From Clostridium sp. CAG:678 (lineage in GTDB: Bacteria > Bacillota > Clostridia > Oscillospirales > Acutalibacteraceae): 36,137 nucleotides of DNA. The DNA is taken from positions 59,026 through 95,162 of the forward strand of contig HF991803.1 of assembly GCA_000431535.1 (NCBI GenBank), written 5' to 3'. The notes under the pieces are model-generated. The model was not told the origin of the DNA, did no database searches, and worked only from the letters and a program-made list of their open reading frames with translations. Made by a program: the position numbers and the translations under genes. Position 1 is the first letter of the stretch, and each line of letters starts with the position of its first letter. Below, one piece after another: positions 1-10,089 of this stretch.

Positions 1-3000
1 AACGCATATGATAACACTTATGCCCAAATAACAGAGCAGACTTCTGAACTTCTCAGCAATTTGCTTGGCGACACTTCATTCAGCAATGCAACCGGAGCAT
101 ACGCGCTTTATATTTCCGGCACTGATGAATTGTATCAACAGGCATACGCTCCGATGAAAGAGTTTGGTTTCCCCGCTATTCCCGCTTCTCATGAAAATGT
201 AGGCGATATAGTACTTGTTGACGGAACTACTACGCTGCAGCAACTTTCAGACAAAATTGATGCTAACGGCTATGTTTATGATCAGTCTGACAGCGATCCG
301 TCAAATGACATTGATTTGAATCCGTTTATCAACTATGTTTCTTATTATGCTCAAAGGAACAGTATAATAAGTGCGGATGAAAAATTATCGTTTATAGACG
401 CTATCTATTACTTCTATAACCATCAGATTACCACCAACAGGCATTCTATTGCAAACGCTCTGATTTCAAGTTCAGGGGTTGATTGCAGTTTTACATTTAC
501 GCAAACAACTGCAGTAAATTTACTCCACTGCCCTGAATTTTCGGTTACGTATGCTAACGGTACTTATTGGCATGATTCTGCATATGATCAGGAGACCGGA
601 TTCTCATATGATATATTTGCCCAGTATGCATTGCCTTTATTAGGGTACAGTGATTCGACCATTGCCACAACTGCCCGATATTACATGCAGGGCTTCTATG
701 AAAACCTAAGTCTTCTTGAGGATTTCTTCAGAGACGGACCTTTCCCGAATAATCTCGATGACTCTGTAAACGAGTGGTACGCATTTTCGATTGAGCAAAT
801 GCTTGTTGATAACGGGGACTTTGAGAACATTCAGCAAGTGCAGGCTGTAAGGCAGGATTACATCCTTGATGAAGACGAGTTAACCGAAATGAAAGCCATT
901 GCCGAAAGAACCGGCTTGGCAGACGTTGATGGTTTTGTTAACGAATTAATTAATACAACCGGCAATGAAGTGCTGAAATATTATGCGGAAAACAACAAAA
1001 ACGCGATTGGAAACAATATATATATTACTACTAATACTGTTTCCGAACTTCTGAGTTGGGAACCCGGTGATGAAATAAACGAAACTGATTTCCGTTATCT
1101 TAACAATTTAAAGAATCGAATTGACAACTATTTCGGATATGCAATGATGCAGGTCTATGAACTGGGTGATTCAAATAACTACCTTGAATACGCAGGTCAG
1201 GTCATGGACATCATAGCTGTTTCGGGTTCGGTAACAGAAAGATATAATTACGAAGATTATGCAATTCCGGCAAGTATTGCGGTTGATCTTGTAAATACGC
1301 TTTTAAACAATTTGATCAACCAGTATCTTGATCCGGAGGCTCCCGGTCTTGTTCCCGGTACTATAGACAATAACATTAACGATATTCTTCAAAATCTTCT
1401 TACAACAAATGTTCCGTTTGCGGATATCCTGCAGGATGTTTACAAGAGACTTGCGGAAAATCCTGTTAAAACGCTGTTTGAACTTATTCCCGCGTTAGTA
1501 GTTCTTATTGACGAAGTTGTTATTCCGCTGGCATTCAACGAAGTTGGAGACGCCGGATACGGTCCGCTCAATTTGCTTCTTCCTCTTCTGCTCGGCGATT
1601 TAACACAGAGCAGCGGAAGCGCAACAGGTGTCGGCCAGCTCGGCTGGGATCTGAATACTGTTGTTCCAACTCTGCTTCACTGGCTGCTTGGCGACAATGA
1701 TTATACTTATACCTATTATAATCGCACCGATAACGGCGACGGAACTTTCACTTATGGCGCTACCGAAACCGGCGCATACGGCACAAAGTATGACGATGAA
1801 GGCGAGCTTACCGGCAGAGTTCCTGTAATTCTTAATATTTACGCTGCAGACGCAGCCATTGCAAACGCTGCAGTAAGCGATCTCGGCATCGCAGGTGAAG
1901 GCGAAGATCCGCAGACGGCACAGGCTGTCGGCGAACTCGTTACAGAACTTGCTACCTTTGCAACGGAAGTTGTGGATGATTATGTTGCGGAGCACGGCGA
2001 TGACGTAAAGAGTTATAACGAATCCGGAACGCCGTCAAACCGCGGTCTGAATAACCTGCTGGTTGCGCTTCCGTCCATCATCAACGATCTCGGTCAGAAA
2101 TTCCTTGAAAAATATGAGGTTGAATCCGACTGGTCCTTTGGTGAATTTGATGAAGACAGCGACGGCTGCAGATATAATGTAAGCGTTCAGCAGTTTAAAG
2201 ATCTTGTAGGAACAGACGACGCTTCTGAAGTTTTAAGTACCTTTGTTGATCTGTTCATCAACAACTGGTTCAACGCGATTACAGATATTCTGAACGATGT
2301 GGTTTCCGATACGGAAAACAAGATCACTTCAGAAATACCGATCGTTACATCCCTGCTCAACACTTTGGATCTGTTTGGCGAAACCAGCGTTCTTACCAAT
2401 GTTTTGGACGGTCTTTTCCTGATCGGTAAAGATGACGGTTATGACAAAGACGCTCTGTCCTTTAAATTTGAAACACAGGAAAACGGCTATGTAGGTCTGG
2501 ATACCTTAAACGCTTATTTCCTGCTGATCAATCTGAATAAGATTATTGATGTTATAACCAATATTGTTGAAGCAAATCAGACCACCCCGGAAGAACCCGG
2601 TGAAACACCCGAAGAACCATCAACCGGCGGCGGATTTGACATTACTTCTATTTCGAATCTGATAATCGATTCACTTTCAAACAATCTTCCCGCAATTGAA
2701 AACAATAGTGAAAACATTGAAGGCGCGGCAGGACTGATTGATGCTCTTGATTCCCTTCTTTCAACTCTCCTTTCTAATTCATATCTGAACGGTTACCAGC
2801 TTGATCAAGTTGACGGAGCACTTTCCGGAATCGTAACGGTTCTTACAAACGCATTCGGCGAGAACGAAGCTGATCAGGCTTGGTATATCATTTCCAAAAT
2901 TCTTACCACATTAAATGCAGGCAGCGCAAATGCAGACGGTTCTGCAAACGCAAACGCAAACGGCCCGGTTGATGCAGATGAAGTATACACCACGGAAAAT

Positions 3001-6000
3001 CTTTCCGATATCGTTACCCAAACTTATGCGCTTGTTGAATCCCTGATCGAGGACCATCTGGTTATCGCCGGTGATGAACACAAGTTGATCAACAGCGCGA
3101 TCGACGGAATCTTCTCCCCGAGCGCTGTAGTAACCCATTCTAATGACGCGATCGATGATGGCGTTGCGGATTACTTCAGTTGGAGAGATGTAGCGCTGTC
3201 CAATTATGCTACGGACCTTGGCTACAGTTTCAGAGACGGCAATAAAGAAGCCTTCTATGAAAATCTGATCAATTCGCTCGGCGTTATTCCTTCTATCCTG
3301 GGTGTTCTGCTTGTTGACGCAGGCCTGTACAACGATGTGCTTGCACCGCTGTTCGGCATCATCTGCGATACAATGGGCGTTGAATACACCGCTTCCCTTG
3401 ACAGTGATGCTACAGGTACAGAGGCAACGCTTGCCGTTATAGAAATTGTTTCTAATGTACTTGGCGAATTACTGAATGCACCGATCTCAAGCATATTGGA
3501 ACTTGTAAGAGCAATTGTTCAGATCGCTCCGGACAATGTAATCGGCACATATTTAAATAATGCCGTTAATGTCATTTACGGAGAACTGGACGGACTTAAA
3601 AACATCCTTGCAAATCTTTCGCCGACCCTTCCGACAGTAATAGATAATTTACTGATTAATCCGCTGAAGGCAACAATTAGTGAGTATATTCCAAGCAGTA
3701 ACGTATTACTTACACTGATTGGTAAGATCGCGGGCACAGATCTCAGCTTGCTTAGTCAGGTTCTTTCGGAACTTACTCCGCATACAACTTCAAACGAAAA
3801 GTTACTGCTCGCCCTTTATACTGTTCTTGTTGATCTGCTTACGGATGAATCTGTGTTTGGTCAGCTTGTAGGCAATCAGTATCCATGGCTTACGGATCTT
3901 GTTACAAAATATGATTCGGCAAGCCTGCTCAATCTGATTAAAGATCTTGTAAATTCTATTCAGAGTCCTAAAGAACTCAAATGGATCTATGACAACTATA
4001 AGAAAGAATCCAACAACTTTGAATATCCTGTTGGCGTAACTGCCCAGGAAGCGGAAGACGCGGTTGACAGCTTGGATGATCTTGTTGCAAACCTCTTCCC
4101 GCTTCTTCAGGAATTCGGCGTTGTGGATCAGAATAATCTTGCGGATCTTCTGAACGGATTCATCTTTACAAACGCGAATATCACAGCGCTTGCAAAGGCG
4201 GTTTACGGCGGTATCGAATCCGCTTCACAAAATGACGCGGACGGAATCTTCGTATTCTCACCGTCTCAGTTTGCAGATTACCTGATGGACAGCAGTTACG
4301 GCACAACCTTCTCCTCCGCAGCATCCACACTTAGAAGATGCAGCACATGGAGCCAGGTGGGCACGGTAAACTGGGGCTTCACAGACGGCTCTGCCAGCGC
4401 GCAGACAGGATTTGTAAAAGCGCTCGCCGCACTTACAAGACCTGCTAACGACGTTCTTGCCGCGTTCCTTGCGGAAGGCAATGTAAACCTTGCTTCCGTA
4501 GCAGCACAGTTGCTTAAAGATTTTGATGTAAACACCACAGTTACAAACGGCGACTTTAATGTTCAGATCATTCTCAGCAACAGCACACTGACGATCAACT
4601 TTACAAATAATGCTAACCCGGGCAGCAAGACATCATCCGTTGTGGTTGATCTTGTTCCGGTTATCGAACAGCTCAGCATGCTCACGATCGCAGGCGGCAA
4701 CGGCTATGAAAGCGCAGTTATTCCGCTTCTGAATGCGTTTAATGTTGAATGCAAGAGTTACGACCAGTATCTCAAAGACTACAGAAACGCTAAGGATAAC
4801 CTGATTATCAATATCCTGAATCCGATCGTTGACTTCCTGAATGACGTAACAGCCGCTCCGTTTGACACGCTTACGGCAGCGCTTCCGAAACTTGCTGAAT
4901 TCCTTGACAACAACGGACTCGGCAAAGTAGTAAACAACCTGCTTTCCCCGATCACGGCTCTGATTGATGTGCTGAATGAAAACGGCATCAATGTGGATTC
5001 CCTCATTGAGCAGATCACAGGCAAATCCCTGAAAGACCTGCTTGAAGGCCTGATCGGAATGGATCTCGGCAATGTTAAACTTGAACTGACCAATCTGGAC
5101 GAAAGCCTGAACATTCAGGATATTCTGATTCCGCTTGTAAACGGCCTTCTGAAAGACAACGGCATCAACATCAAGCTTGACAACATTGACTGGGGTAAAC
5201 TTGCAAGTCTCAGCAATCAGGGTCAGGTACTTGTTACCGTTCTTCGTTACATTGAAAATGTTCTGATCAAAAACGCAGCCGCGATCAATTCACTGCTCAG
5301 CGGCATAGACGCGATCAAGAGCAATAAGACGATTCTTAATATTCTGGATTCCATCTTCGGCCAGATCGCAACGGCTAAGAGAGACGATATCGTTCTTGCG
5401 GTCTTCTATCTCCTGCTTTGCGAGCCGACAAACGTATTCTTTGATTACTCAAGCTTTGAATACAAGAGTTACGATTTCTCCTATCCGACAACAGTGGATA
5501 TAGACTTCTTAACCATCCTTGGCCCAATGCTTGACGGTTTGATCGGCGGCCTTATTGAAGGCGGACTTTCCGGCCTTGTAACACAGAATGTTTATAAAGA
5601 CAGCATTATCAGTTCCATCGCAACCGGCCTTTACGGCGCAATAGAGGGCGTTAAGATCAACGATTCCATGAATCTTACCGAACTCCTTGCGATGACGGAT
5701 ATTGACTTCTCCACAGGCGCTGTTGCCGATCTCCTTGAAAACAAGGATTACGGCCAGACCTACTCCAGCGCGGCACGTACGATCAGAAACGCAGGTTCCT
5801 GGAGCCGCGTAAATGCAAACAGCCTGTCCTGGGGCGTAACAGACAGAGATTCGTTCGTACATGCGCTTTGCGCGGTACTTCGTCCTCTGTATGGTGTACT
5901 GGATGTACTCCTGAATGACGGTTCGCTCGGACTGTTCAATCTGATCTACCTTCCGGGTTCAGACGGTTATACTTCAACCATCGTTCCTCTTCTTGAGGCG

Positions 6001-6774
6001 TTTGGCTGCTACAACATTAAAACACAATATCAGTACAGGCAGGATATGTCTAAAGAATATGACTATATTCTGATTGACATTCTTAACCCGCTGCTTGATA
6101 AAGTGGAAGACCTTCTCAACGCGCCGATCCAGACGCTTGCTGATATGCTTCCGAACCTTGCGCTCTTCTTCGCAAATGACGGATTGCTTCAGATCATTGA
6201 GAACCTGCTTACACCGATCAACGCGCTGCTGGATGCGCTTCAGCCGATTGCGGATGTAAACGATATTCTGGCAACTGCCGGACTTGATATTGAAGGCGAA
6301 CTCAGAAAGCTTGGCCTTGTTGGCAGCAACTACAACTTTGACATTTATGATCTTGCCGCTTCGCTCAGACCGCTTATCGGAAAAGACAATATTGTTTCCC
6401 TTCTGAATAAGGTGCTTGGTATGATCGAAGTAAACGGCGCACCGCTTGGAATCGAGCTTATGCCGATCGACTGGTATCAGCTTGCTTCACATGGTGAGGT
6501 TATCGTTGACGAGGCTTCACAGGCGTCCACGCACGGCAAGAGAATCTATGTTGACGCTGACCCGAACGAAGTTCTGATCGCAGTTCTTCGTTACCTGGTT
6601 GAAACAATCAACTATAAGGATAACTACAATATTATCAGCAACCTTATAGGCGGATTGATCGGCGGCGCAGATGATTCGATCTCAGATGTAATTGACACTG
6701 TACTCGGACTTCTTACCGGCGAAACAGATCAGGTAATCTCCGACCTGTGCGGACTTCTTCAAACCCTTGCTTAA
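1..6774 (+). CDS. Giant repetitive helix-rich surface-type protein, 5' partial
   Basis: The reading frame is already open at base 1, so the N-terminus lies outside the window; about 2,257 residues are visible. I do not recognise a catalytic domain. The protein is made of short amphipathic, Leu/Ile/Asn-rich helices. At least three related long modules can be seen by eye, at about nt 3150-4010, 4015-5450 and 5455-6774. Each has an SSAA(S/R)T(L/I)R..(S/T)WS(Q/R)V / W-G-(F/V)-TD core (weak in the first module), then a IPLL-AF block, then an ILNP(I/L)..-L.N-AP / L-P(K/N)LA-F block. Two low-complexity linkers, Thr/Pro/Glu-rich near nt 2581-2635 and Ala/Asn-rich near nt 2920-2980, suggest an extracellular modular protein. 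No LPXTG motif, dockerin or C-terminal membrane anchor is present, so any anchoring must be N-terminal or non-covalent. Codon use in the first 1.5 kb looks more AT-rich than in the repeats. A strong terminator follows. Confidence 0.85.
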   Translation, partial: NAYDNTYAQITEQTSELLSNLLGDTSFSNATGAYALYISGTDELYQQAYAPMKEFGFPAIPASHENVGDIVLVDGTTTLQQLSDKIDANGYVYDQSDSDPSNDIDLNPFINYVSYYAQRNSIISADEKLSFIDAIYYFYNHQITTNRHSIANALISSSGVDCSFTFTQTTAVNLLHCPEFSVTYANGTYWHDSAYDQETGFSYDIFAQYALPLLGYSDSTIATTARYYMQGFYENLSLLEDFFRDGPFPNNLDDSVNEWYAFSIEQMLVDNGDFENIQQVQAVRQDYILDEDELTEMKAIAERTGLADVDGFVNELINTTGNEVLKYYAENNKNAIGNNIYITTNTVSELLSWEPGDEINETDFRYLNNLKNRIDNYFGYAMMQVYELGDSNNYLEYAGQVMDIIAVSGSVTERYNYEDYAIPASIAVDLVNTLLNNLINQYLDPEAPGLVPGTIDNNINDILQNLLTTNVPFADILQDVYKRLAENPVKTLFELIPALVVLIDEVVIPLAFNEVGDAGYGPLNLLLPLLLGDLTQSSGSATGVGQLGWDLNTVVPTLLHWLLGDNDYTYTYYNRTDNGDGTFTYGATETGAYGTKYDDEGELTGRVPVILNIYAADAAIANAAVSDLGIAGEGEDPQTAQAVGELVTELATFATEVVDDYVAEHGDDVKSYNESGTPSNRGLNNLLVALPSIINDLGQKFLEKYEVESDWSFGEFDEDSDGCRYNVSVQQFKDLVGTDDASEVLSTFVDLFINNWFNAITDILNDVVSDTENKITSEIPIVTSLLNTLDLFGETSVLTNVLDGLFLIGKDDGYDKDALSFKFETQENGYVGLDTLNAYFLLINLNKIIDVITNIVEANQTTPEEPGETPEEPSTGGGFDITSISNLIIDSLSNNLPAIENNSENIEGAAGLIDALDSLLSTLLSNSYLNGYQLDQVDGALSGIVTVLTNAFGENEADQAWYIISKILTTLNAGSANADGSANANANGPVDADEVYTTENLSDIVTQTYALVESLIEDHLVIAGDEHKLINSAIDGIFSPSAVVTHSNDAIDDGVADYFSWRDVALSNYATDLGYSFRDGNKEAFYENLINSLGVIPSILGVLLVDAGLYNDVLAPLFGIICDTMGVEYTASLDSDATGTEATLAVIEIVSNVLGELLNAPISSILELVRAIVQIAPDNVIGTYLNNAVNVIYGELDGLKNILANLSPTLPTVIDNLLINPLKATISEYIPSSNVLLTLIGKIAGTDLSLLSQVLSELTPHTTSNEKLLLALYTVLVDLLTDESVFGQLVGNQYPWLTDLVTKYDSASLLNLIKDLVNSIQSPKELKWIYDNYKKESNNFEYPVGVTAQEAEDAVDSLDDLVANLFPLLQEFGVVDQNNLADLLNGFIFTNANITALAKAVYGGIESASQNDADGIFVFSPSQFADYLMDSSYGTTFSSAASTLRRCSTWSQVGTVNWGFTDGSASAQTGFVKALAALTRPANDVLAAFLAEGNVNLASVAAQLLKDFDVNTTVTNGDFNVQIILSNSTLTINFTNNANPGSKTSSVVVDLVPVIEQLSMLTIAGGNGYESAVIPLLNAFNVECKSYDQYLKDYRNAKDNLIINILNPIVDFLNDVTAAPFDTLTAALPKLAEFLDNNGLGKVVNNLLSPITALIDVLNENGINVDSLIEQITGKSLKDLLEGLIGMDLGNVKLELTNLDESLNIQDILIPLVNGLLKDNGINIKLDNIDWGKLASLSNQGQVLVTVLRYIENVLIKNAAAINSLLSGIDAIKSNKTILNILDSIFGQIATAKRDDIVLAVFYLLLCEPTNVFFDYSSFEYKSYDFSYPTTVDIDFLTILGPMLDGLIGGLIEGGLSGLVTQNVYKDSIISSIATGLYGAIEGVKINDSMNLTELLAMTDIDFSTGAVADLLENKDYGQTYSSAARTIRNAGSWSRVNANSLSWGVTDRDSFVHALCAVLRPLYGVLDVLLNDGSLGLFNLIYLPGSDGYTSTIVPLLEAFGCYNIKTQYQYRQDMSKEYDYILIDILNPLLDKVEDLLNAPIQTLADMLPNLALFFANDGLLQIIENLLTPINALLDALQPIADVNDILATAGLDIEGELRKLGLVGSNYNFDIYDLAASLRPLIGKDNIVSLLNKVLGMIEVNGAPLGIELMPIDWYQLASHGEVIVDEASQASTHGKRIYVDADPNEVLIAVLRYLVETINYKDNYNIISNLIGGLIGGADDSISDVIDTVLGLLTGETDQVISDLCGLLQTLA

Positions 6775-6801
6775 TTAAAAATTAAACAGGATGAATTTAC
6801 G

Positions 6802-6829
6802 GGGCGCCCCCGAAAGGGCGCCCTTTTTT
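6802..6829 (+). terminator. Intrinsic terminator of the giant protein gene
   Basis: GGGCGCCC at 6802-6809 pairs with GGGCGCCC at 6816-6823 around a six-base loop, followed by six T residues. It lies 28 bases after the stop codon. Confidence 0.93.
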
Positions 6830-6853
6830 ATTCTCACTCAGGATGGATACCGG

Positions 6854-6883
6854 TTGCTTTCCTGTGAGGTTTTGTTGTATAAT
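6854..6883 (+). promoter_or_regulatory. Promoter of the M20 peptidase unit
   Basis: TTGCTT at 6854-6859 and TATAAT at 6878-6883 are separated by 18 bases. They lie about 75 bases upstream of the chosen ATG at 6957, after the preceding terminator. Confidence 0.6.
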
Positions 6884-6956
6884 TTAAAAAGGAATATCAT
6901 ATTTAATTCATTTGCCGCAGCAGCATCGCGCATCATGCGGCAGAAAGGATGTTGTT

Positions 6957-8426
6957 ATGAAAAAAAGAATCCTTATCCCGGTGATAGCAGCCGGCTGCAT
7001 TGCCGGCACGGCGGTAAAAGCCGCGCTGTTTAAAGAAAAACGCACACCGGGTCCTGAACTCCCATCGGAAAAGGCAGATGCGGACCGCGCGGCACTGCAT
7101 CTGAGTGAGGCGATCCGCATTAAAACCATATCCCGTGATGACCCCCAACAGGTGGACTGGTCGCAATTTGAGAAATTCCATGATTTTCTTGAAAAAGCGT
7201 ATCCGCTCATTACGAAAAATCTGACCCGCGAGAAGATCAGCCGCGCCAGTCTGCTGTATAAATGGCAGGGTAAAAATGACACACTGAAACCGATTGCCTT
7301 TTTATCCCACATGGATGTGGTTCCTGTATCAGACGGCACACTGGATGATTGGGAACATCCCCCGTTTGACGGCTTTAATGACGGTGAATTTATTTGGGGC
7401 CGCGGAGCACTGGATATGAAAAACCATCTGATTTGTGTGATGGAAAGCATTGAAACACTGCTGGAGGAAGGATTTGAGCCGGAGCGCAGCATTTATCTTT
7501 GCTTTGGGCACAATGAGGAGATTGTTGCTGCTGAAGAATCCGGCGCGGGCGCCATTATGGAAACGCTGAGAGCCCGCGGGGTGGAGTTGGACAGTATAAT
7601 CGACGAAGGCGGCGCTATGCTGCCTGCAAACGTAAAAGGCATTCTTGAGGGCAATCTTGCGGGAATCGGCATTGCAGAAAAAGGATACGCTGATTTTAGG
7701 CTGACGCTGAAAGCCAAAGGCGGGCATTCGTCGCAACCGCCCAAACACACTGCGATCGGAGAGCTTTCCAAAGCCGTTCTCCGCCTCGAAAACCATCAGT
7801 TTAAGGCGAAACTGCCGGATTATGTGAACGATATGTTTATCAGCATCGGAAAACGCTGTTCCTATGCCGGACGACTTGTGATGTGCAACTATCCGATTTT
7901 GAAGCCCGCAGTAAAATACGCTATGACAAAGATCCCTCCGGCTGCGTCACTGATCAGAACCACCATCGGCGTTACCATGAGCAGCGGATCGCCCGCGGCG
8001 AATGTGCTGCCGCAAAGTGCAAGCGTAACAGTGAACTGTAGGATCATGCCGGGAGAAAGCATAGCTTCCACAAAAGAACATATCAGGAAAGCCATTAAAA
8101 ACGATAAAATAGAAATCGAACTGATCAAAGGAAAAGAGCCGTCCTGCATCTCCCCTACGGATTCAAAATCTTTCCGGACTTTGAAAAAACTTTCCGTAGC
8201 GGCAAATCAAAACAACATTGTTACGCCGTATTTGGTTATGGGCGGAACGGATGCCTACCACTATGAGCCTATCTGCAAAAATATATACAGATTTGCGCCG
8301 TTCACGGTCAGCACATCCCTGCTGCTTACCACGCATTCCACAAACGAACGCTGTCCCATAGAACAGCTCGGTGCCGGCATCACATTTTTTAAACGATATA
8401 TTCGCGAAATGGCAGGAAAGGAATAA
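6957..8426 (+). CDS. M20 family metallopeptidase, membrane-anchored (CPS1/PM20D1-like)
   Basis: This is a 489-residue M20 zinc peptidase of the carboxypeptidase S / PM20D1 type, a family that cleaves or forms amide bonds of small peptides or N-acyl amino acids. Visible metal and catalytic motifs are SHMD (H118, D120), GRGALDMK (D153, the bridging Asp) and GHNEE (catalytic E187, metal ligand E188). A lid domain with GGHSSQPP follows. A C-terminal metal-ligand region is likely near THSTNER. The start at 6957 has AAAGGA seven bases upstream; an earlier TTG at 6912 lacks a good site. Residues 5-24 form a hydrophobic N-terminal segment, so the enzyme is probably anchored outside the membrane or secreted. 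The next two genes encode membrane proteins and follow at 2 and 1 bases, suggesting one transcript and a joint job such as handling the released product. The substrate is unknown. Confidence 0.92.
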   Translation: MKKRILIPVIAAGCIAGTAVKAALFKEKRTPGPELPSEKADADRAALHLSEAIRIKTISRDDPQQVDWSQFEKFHDFLEKAYPLITKNLTREKISRASLLYKWQGKNDTLKPIAFLSHMDVVPVSDGTLDDWEHPPFDGFNDGEFIWGRGALDMKNHLICVMESIETLLEEGFEPERSIYLCFGHNEEIVAAEESGAGAIMETLRARGVELDSIIDEGGAMLPANVKGILEGNLAGIGIAEKGYADFRLTLKAKGGHSSQPPKHTAIGELSKAVLRLENHQFKAKLPDYVNDMFISIGKRCSYAGRLVMCNYPILKPAVKYAMTKIPPAASLIRTTIGVTMSSGSPAANVLPQSASVTVNCRIMPGESIASTKEHIRKAIKNDKIEIELIKGKEPSCISPTDSKSFRTLKKLSVAANQNNIVTPYLVMGGTDAYHYEPICKNIYRFAPFTVSTSLLLTTHSTNERCPIEQLGAGITFFKRYIREMAGKE

Positions 8427-8428
8427 TT

Positions 8429-9199
8429 ATGGATTTTAAAGAAAGTACCTTTATGTATATACTGGGCGGCGCAGTGGTTGCCTTTGTACTTGCGCAAAGC
8501 CTGTTCTTTTTGATCCGCGCATACCGCCAGGGCAAAAAGATAGGGCTTTCAACCGCCGCCATGAAAAACACCATTGTTTCCAGTTCGCTCTTTTCAATCG
8601 CGCCGTCCATTTCTATTCTTGCAACCGTTCTTACACTTTCCGGCGCGCTCGGGCTTGTTTTGCCTTGGATTCGGCTTACGGTGATCGGCGCTATATCTTA
8701 CGAAGTGCCGGCTGCCGAAAGCGCAATCGACGTGATGGGACATACCGGCGGACTCTCCTACGAAATTACCGATCCCGTTGAATTTTCGGCTGTAGCGTGG
8801 GTCATGACACTCGGATCCGTTATGCCGCTGATTCTTGTGCCGTTTCTTTTAAAGTTCATTCAAAAGAAAATCGGCGGCGCAGTCAGCAAAAACGGTGCGT
8901 GGGCAAACGCTATGAGCGCCGCCGCTTTTATAGGCTTGATCAGCGCATTTATCGGACGGGCTGTTCTCGGATCCGGTGAACCGGATCAAATCGGAGACGG
9001 AGCCGGTATCATGAGTGTTGCCGCGTTAGTGATTTCCATGGCAGCCATGTTCCTGTTTATGCAAATACAAAAAAAGAAACAGATAAGCTGGCTGGAACCG
9101 CTTGCCATGCCGCTGAGTATGTTTATTGCGCTCGGCGCAGTCATTGCCCTGCATTTTCTATTACCGGGCGAGATTGCCATTCTGGAATGGAGGGGCTGA
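8429..9199 (+). CDS. DUF5058-type integral membrane protein
   Basis: This 256-residue polytopic protein starts MDFKES..MYILGG and matches what I recall of the DUF5058 family, which has no assigned function. About six hydrophobic segments are visible, starting with residues 7-29. A loop near residues 85-115 (ISYEVPAAESAIDVMGHTGG) lies between two hydrophobic blocks and could be functional. The start is 2 bases after the peptidase stop, and the ribosome site AGGAAAGGA lies inside the peptidase gene. The next gene encodes another small membrane protein and starts one base after this stop. The pairing suggests a two-subunit membrane complex, possibly a transporter for the peptidase product; that role is inferred from context only. 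Confidence 0.85.
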   Translation: MDFKESTFMYILGGAVVAFVLAQSLFFLIRAYRQGKKIGLSTAAMKNTIVSSSLFSIAPSISILATVLTLSGALGLVLPWIRLTVIGAISYEVPAAESAIDVMGHTGGLSYEITDPVEFSAVAWVMTLGSVMPLILVPFLLKFIQKKIGGAVSKNGAWANAMSAAAFIGLISAFIGRAVLGSGEPDQIGDGAGIMSVAALVISMAAMFLFMQIQKKKQISWLEPLAMPLSMFIALGAVIALHFLLPGEIAILEWRG

Positions 9200-9200
9200 T

Positions 9201-9857
9201 ATGGATAAATACAATGCCAAAACGCATTTATACGGCAGGTTCTGGGTAATTACCGCACTTGTTTTTTTCATTATGATACCCGTTGCCATATCGGCAAAAT
9301 ACAATGCCTTTCCCGGCGCGGATATTGTATTTAAAGGGCTCGCCCCGATTGCTCTGCTGTTTTACCCCACTGCCGTTATTGAGGTTTTTACTTACACGCC
9401 CCTGCTCGGCTCCGGAGCAACCTATCTTGCTTTTGTAACCGGCAATATCAACAACCTGAAACTGCCGTGCGCGCTCTCCGCAATGGACAGTGCCAAGGTA
9501 AGCGCCAATTCGGATGAAGGAGAGATTCTTTCTACAATTGCCGTTGCCTCCTCTTCCATTGTTACAACGCTGATCATTGCCGTAGGCGTTATTGCTTTTG
9601 CGCCGTTTCTGCCATATCTCACTGCGGATGATTCCGTGCTTGCCCCGGCGTTTCAACAGGTTGTGCCGGCATTATTCGGCGCGCTGGGCATGTCTTATAT
9701 TGCAAAACACTTCAAAATCAGCATTGTGCCGATTGCCGTGATCTGCCTGATGTTACTGGTAAAAGGTGATCTTGCCGTTGGTGTGCTGATTCCCGTGGGC
9801 GTAATCGTATCCCTGCTTTCCACGCATATCATGTTTAAAAAAGGCTGGATAAAATAA
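9201..9857 (+). CDS. Integral membrane protein, partner of the DUF5058 protein
   Basis: This is a 218-residue protein with about six hydrophobic segments; I do not recognise its family. The ATG at 9201 is preceded by GGAGGGG at 9189-9195 and fits better than the upstream in-frame ATG at 9126, which would overlap the DUF5058 gene. A polar stretch around residues 70-100, with GSGATYLAF followed by GNINNLKLPCALSA, lies between membrane segments. Its Gly/Ser/Asn content is like that of ligand- or ion-binding loops in secondary transporters. The one-base spacing implies translational coupling with the DUF5058 gene. A heteromeric transporter is a reasonable hypothesis, not shown by the sequence. 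Confidence 0.85.
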   Translation: MDKYNAKTHLYGRFWVITALVFFIMIPVAISAKYNAFPGADIVFKGLAPIALLFYPTAVIEVFTYTPLLGSGATYLAFVTGNINNLKLPCALSAMDSAKVSANSDEGEILSTIAVASSSIVTTLIIAVGVIAFAPFLPYLTADDSVLAPAFQQVVPALFGALGMSYIAKHFKISIVPIAVICLMLLVKGDLAVGVLIPVGVIVSLLSTHIMFKKGWIK

Positions 9858-9908
9858 CCCTTTTCCATAGCATTGGATCTGAAGCGTGCGCGAAGCGCAA
9901 ACTCCTGT

Positions 9909-9945
9909 AAACACAGTTTAAGCAAATGTTTAGACTGTGTTTTAT
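9909..9945 (+). terminator. Probable intrinsic terminator of the M20 unit
   Basis: AAACACAGTTTAA at 9909-9921 pairs with TTTAGACTGTGTTT at 9929-9942, with one G-U pair and a seven-base loop. The T-run is short. It lies about 50 bases after the stop. Confidence 0.65.
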
Positions 9946-10025
9946 ATTGCCCTTTAGCAAAAGCAAACGCCGTTCTTTTCCATTAAACAGCTTGCCGTAC
10001 TTTTTTCTTTTACTGCAATTTATGC

Positions 10026-10054
10026 TTGTATATTTATATATAATTTAGTATAAT
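10026..10054 (+). promoter_or_regulatory. Promoter of the Nudix-GH27-GNAT unit
   Basis: TTGTAT at 10026-10031 and a consensus TATAAT at 10049-10054 are 17 bases apart. The expected transcription start is near 10061, about 30 bases before the ATG at 10090. Confidence 0.75.
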
Positions 10055-10089
10055 GAATCTGTATGTAACTTGTGTACGGTGGTGAAAAA

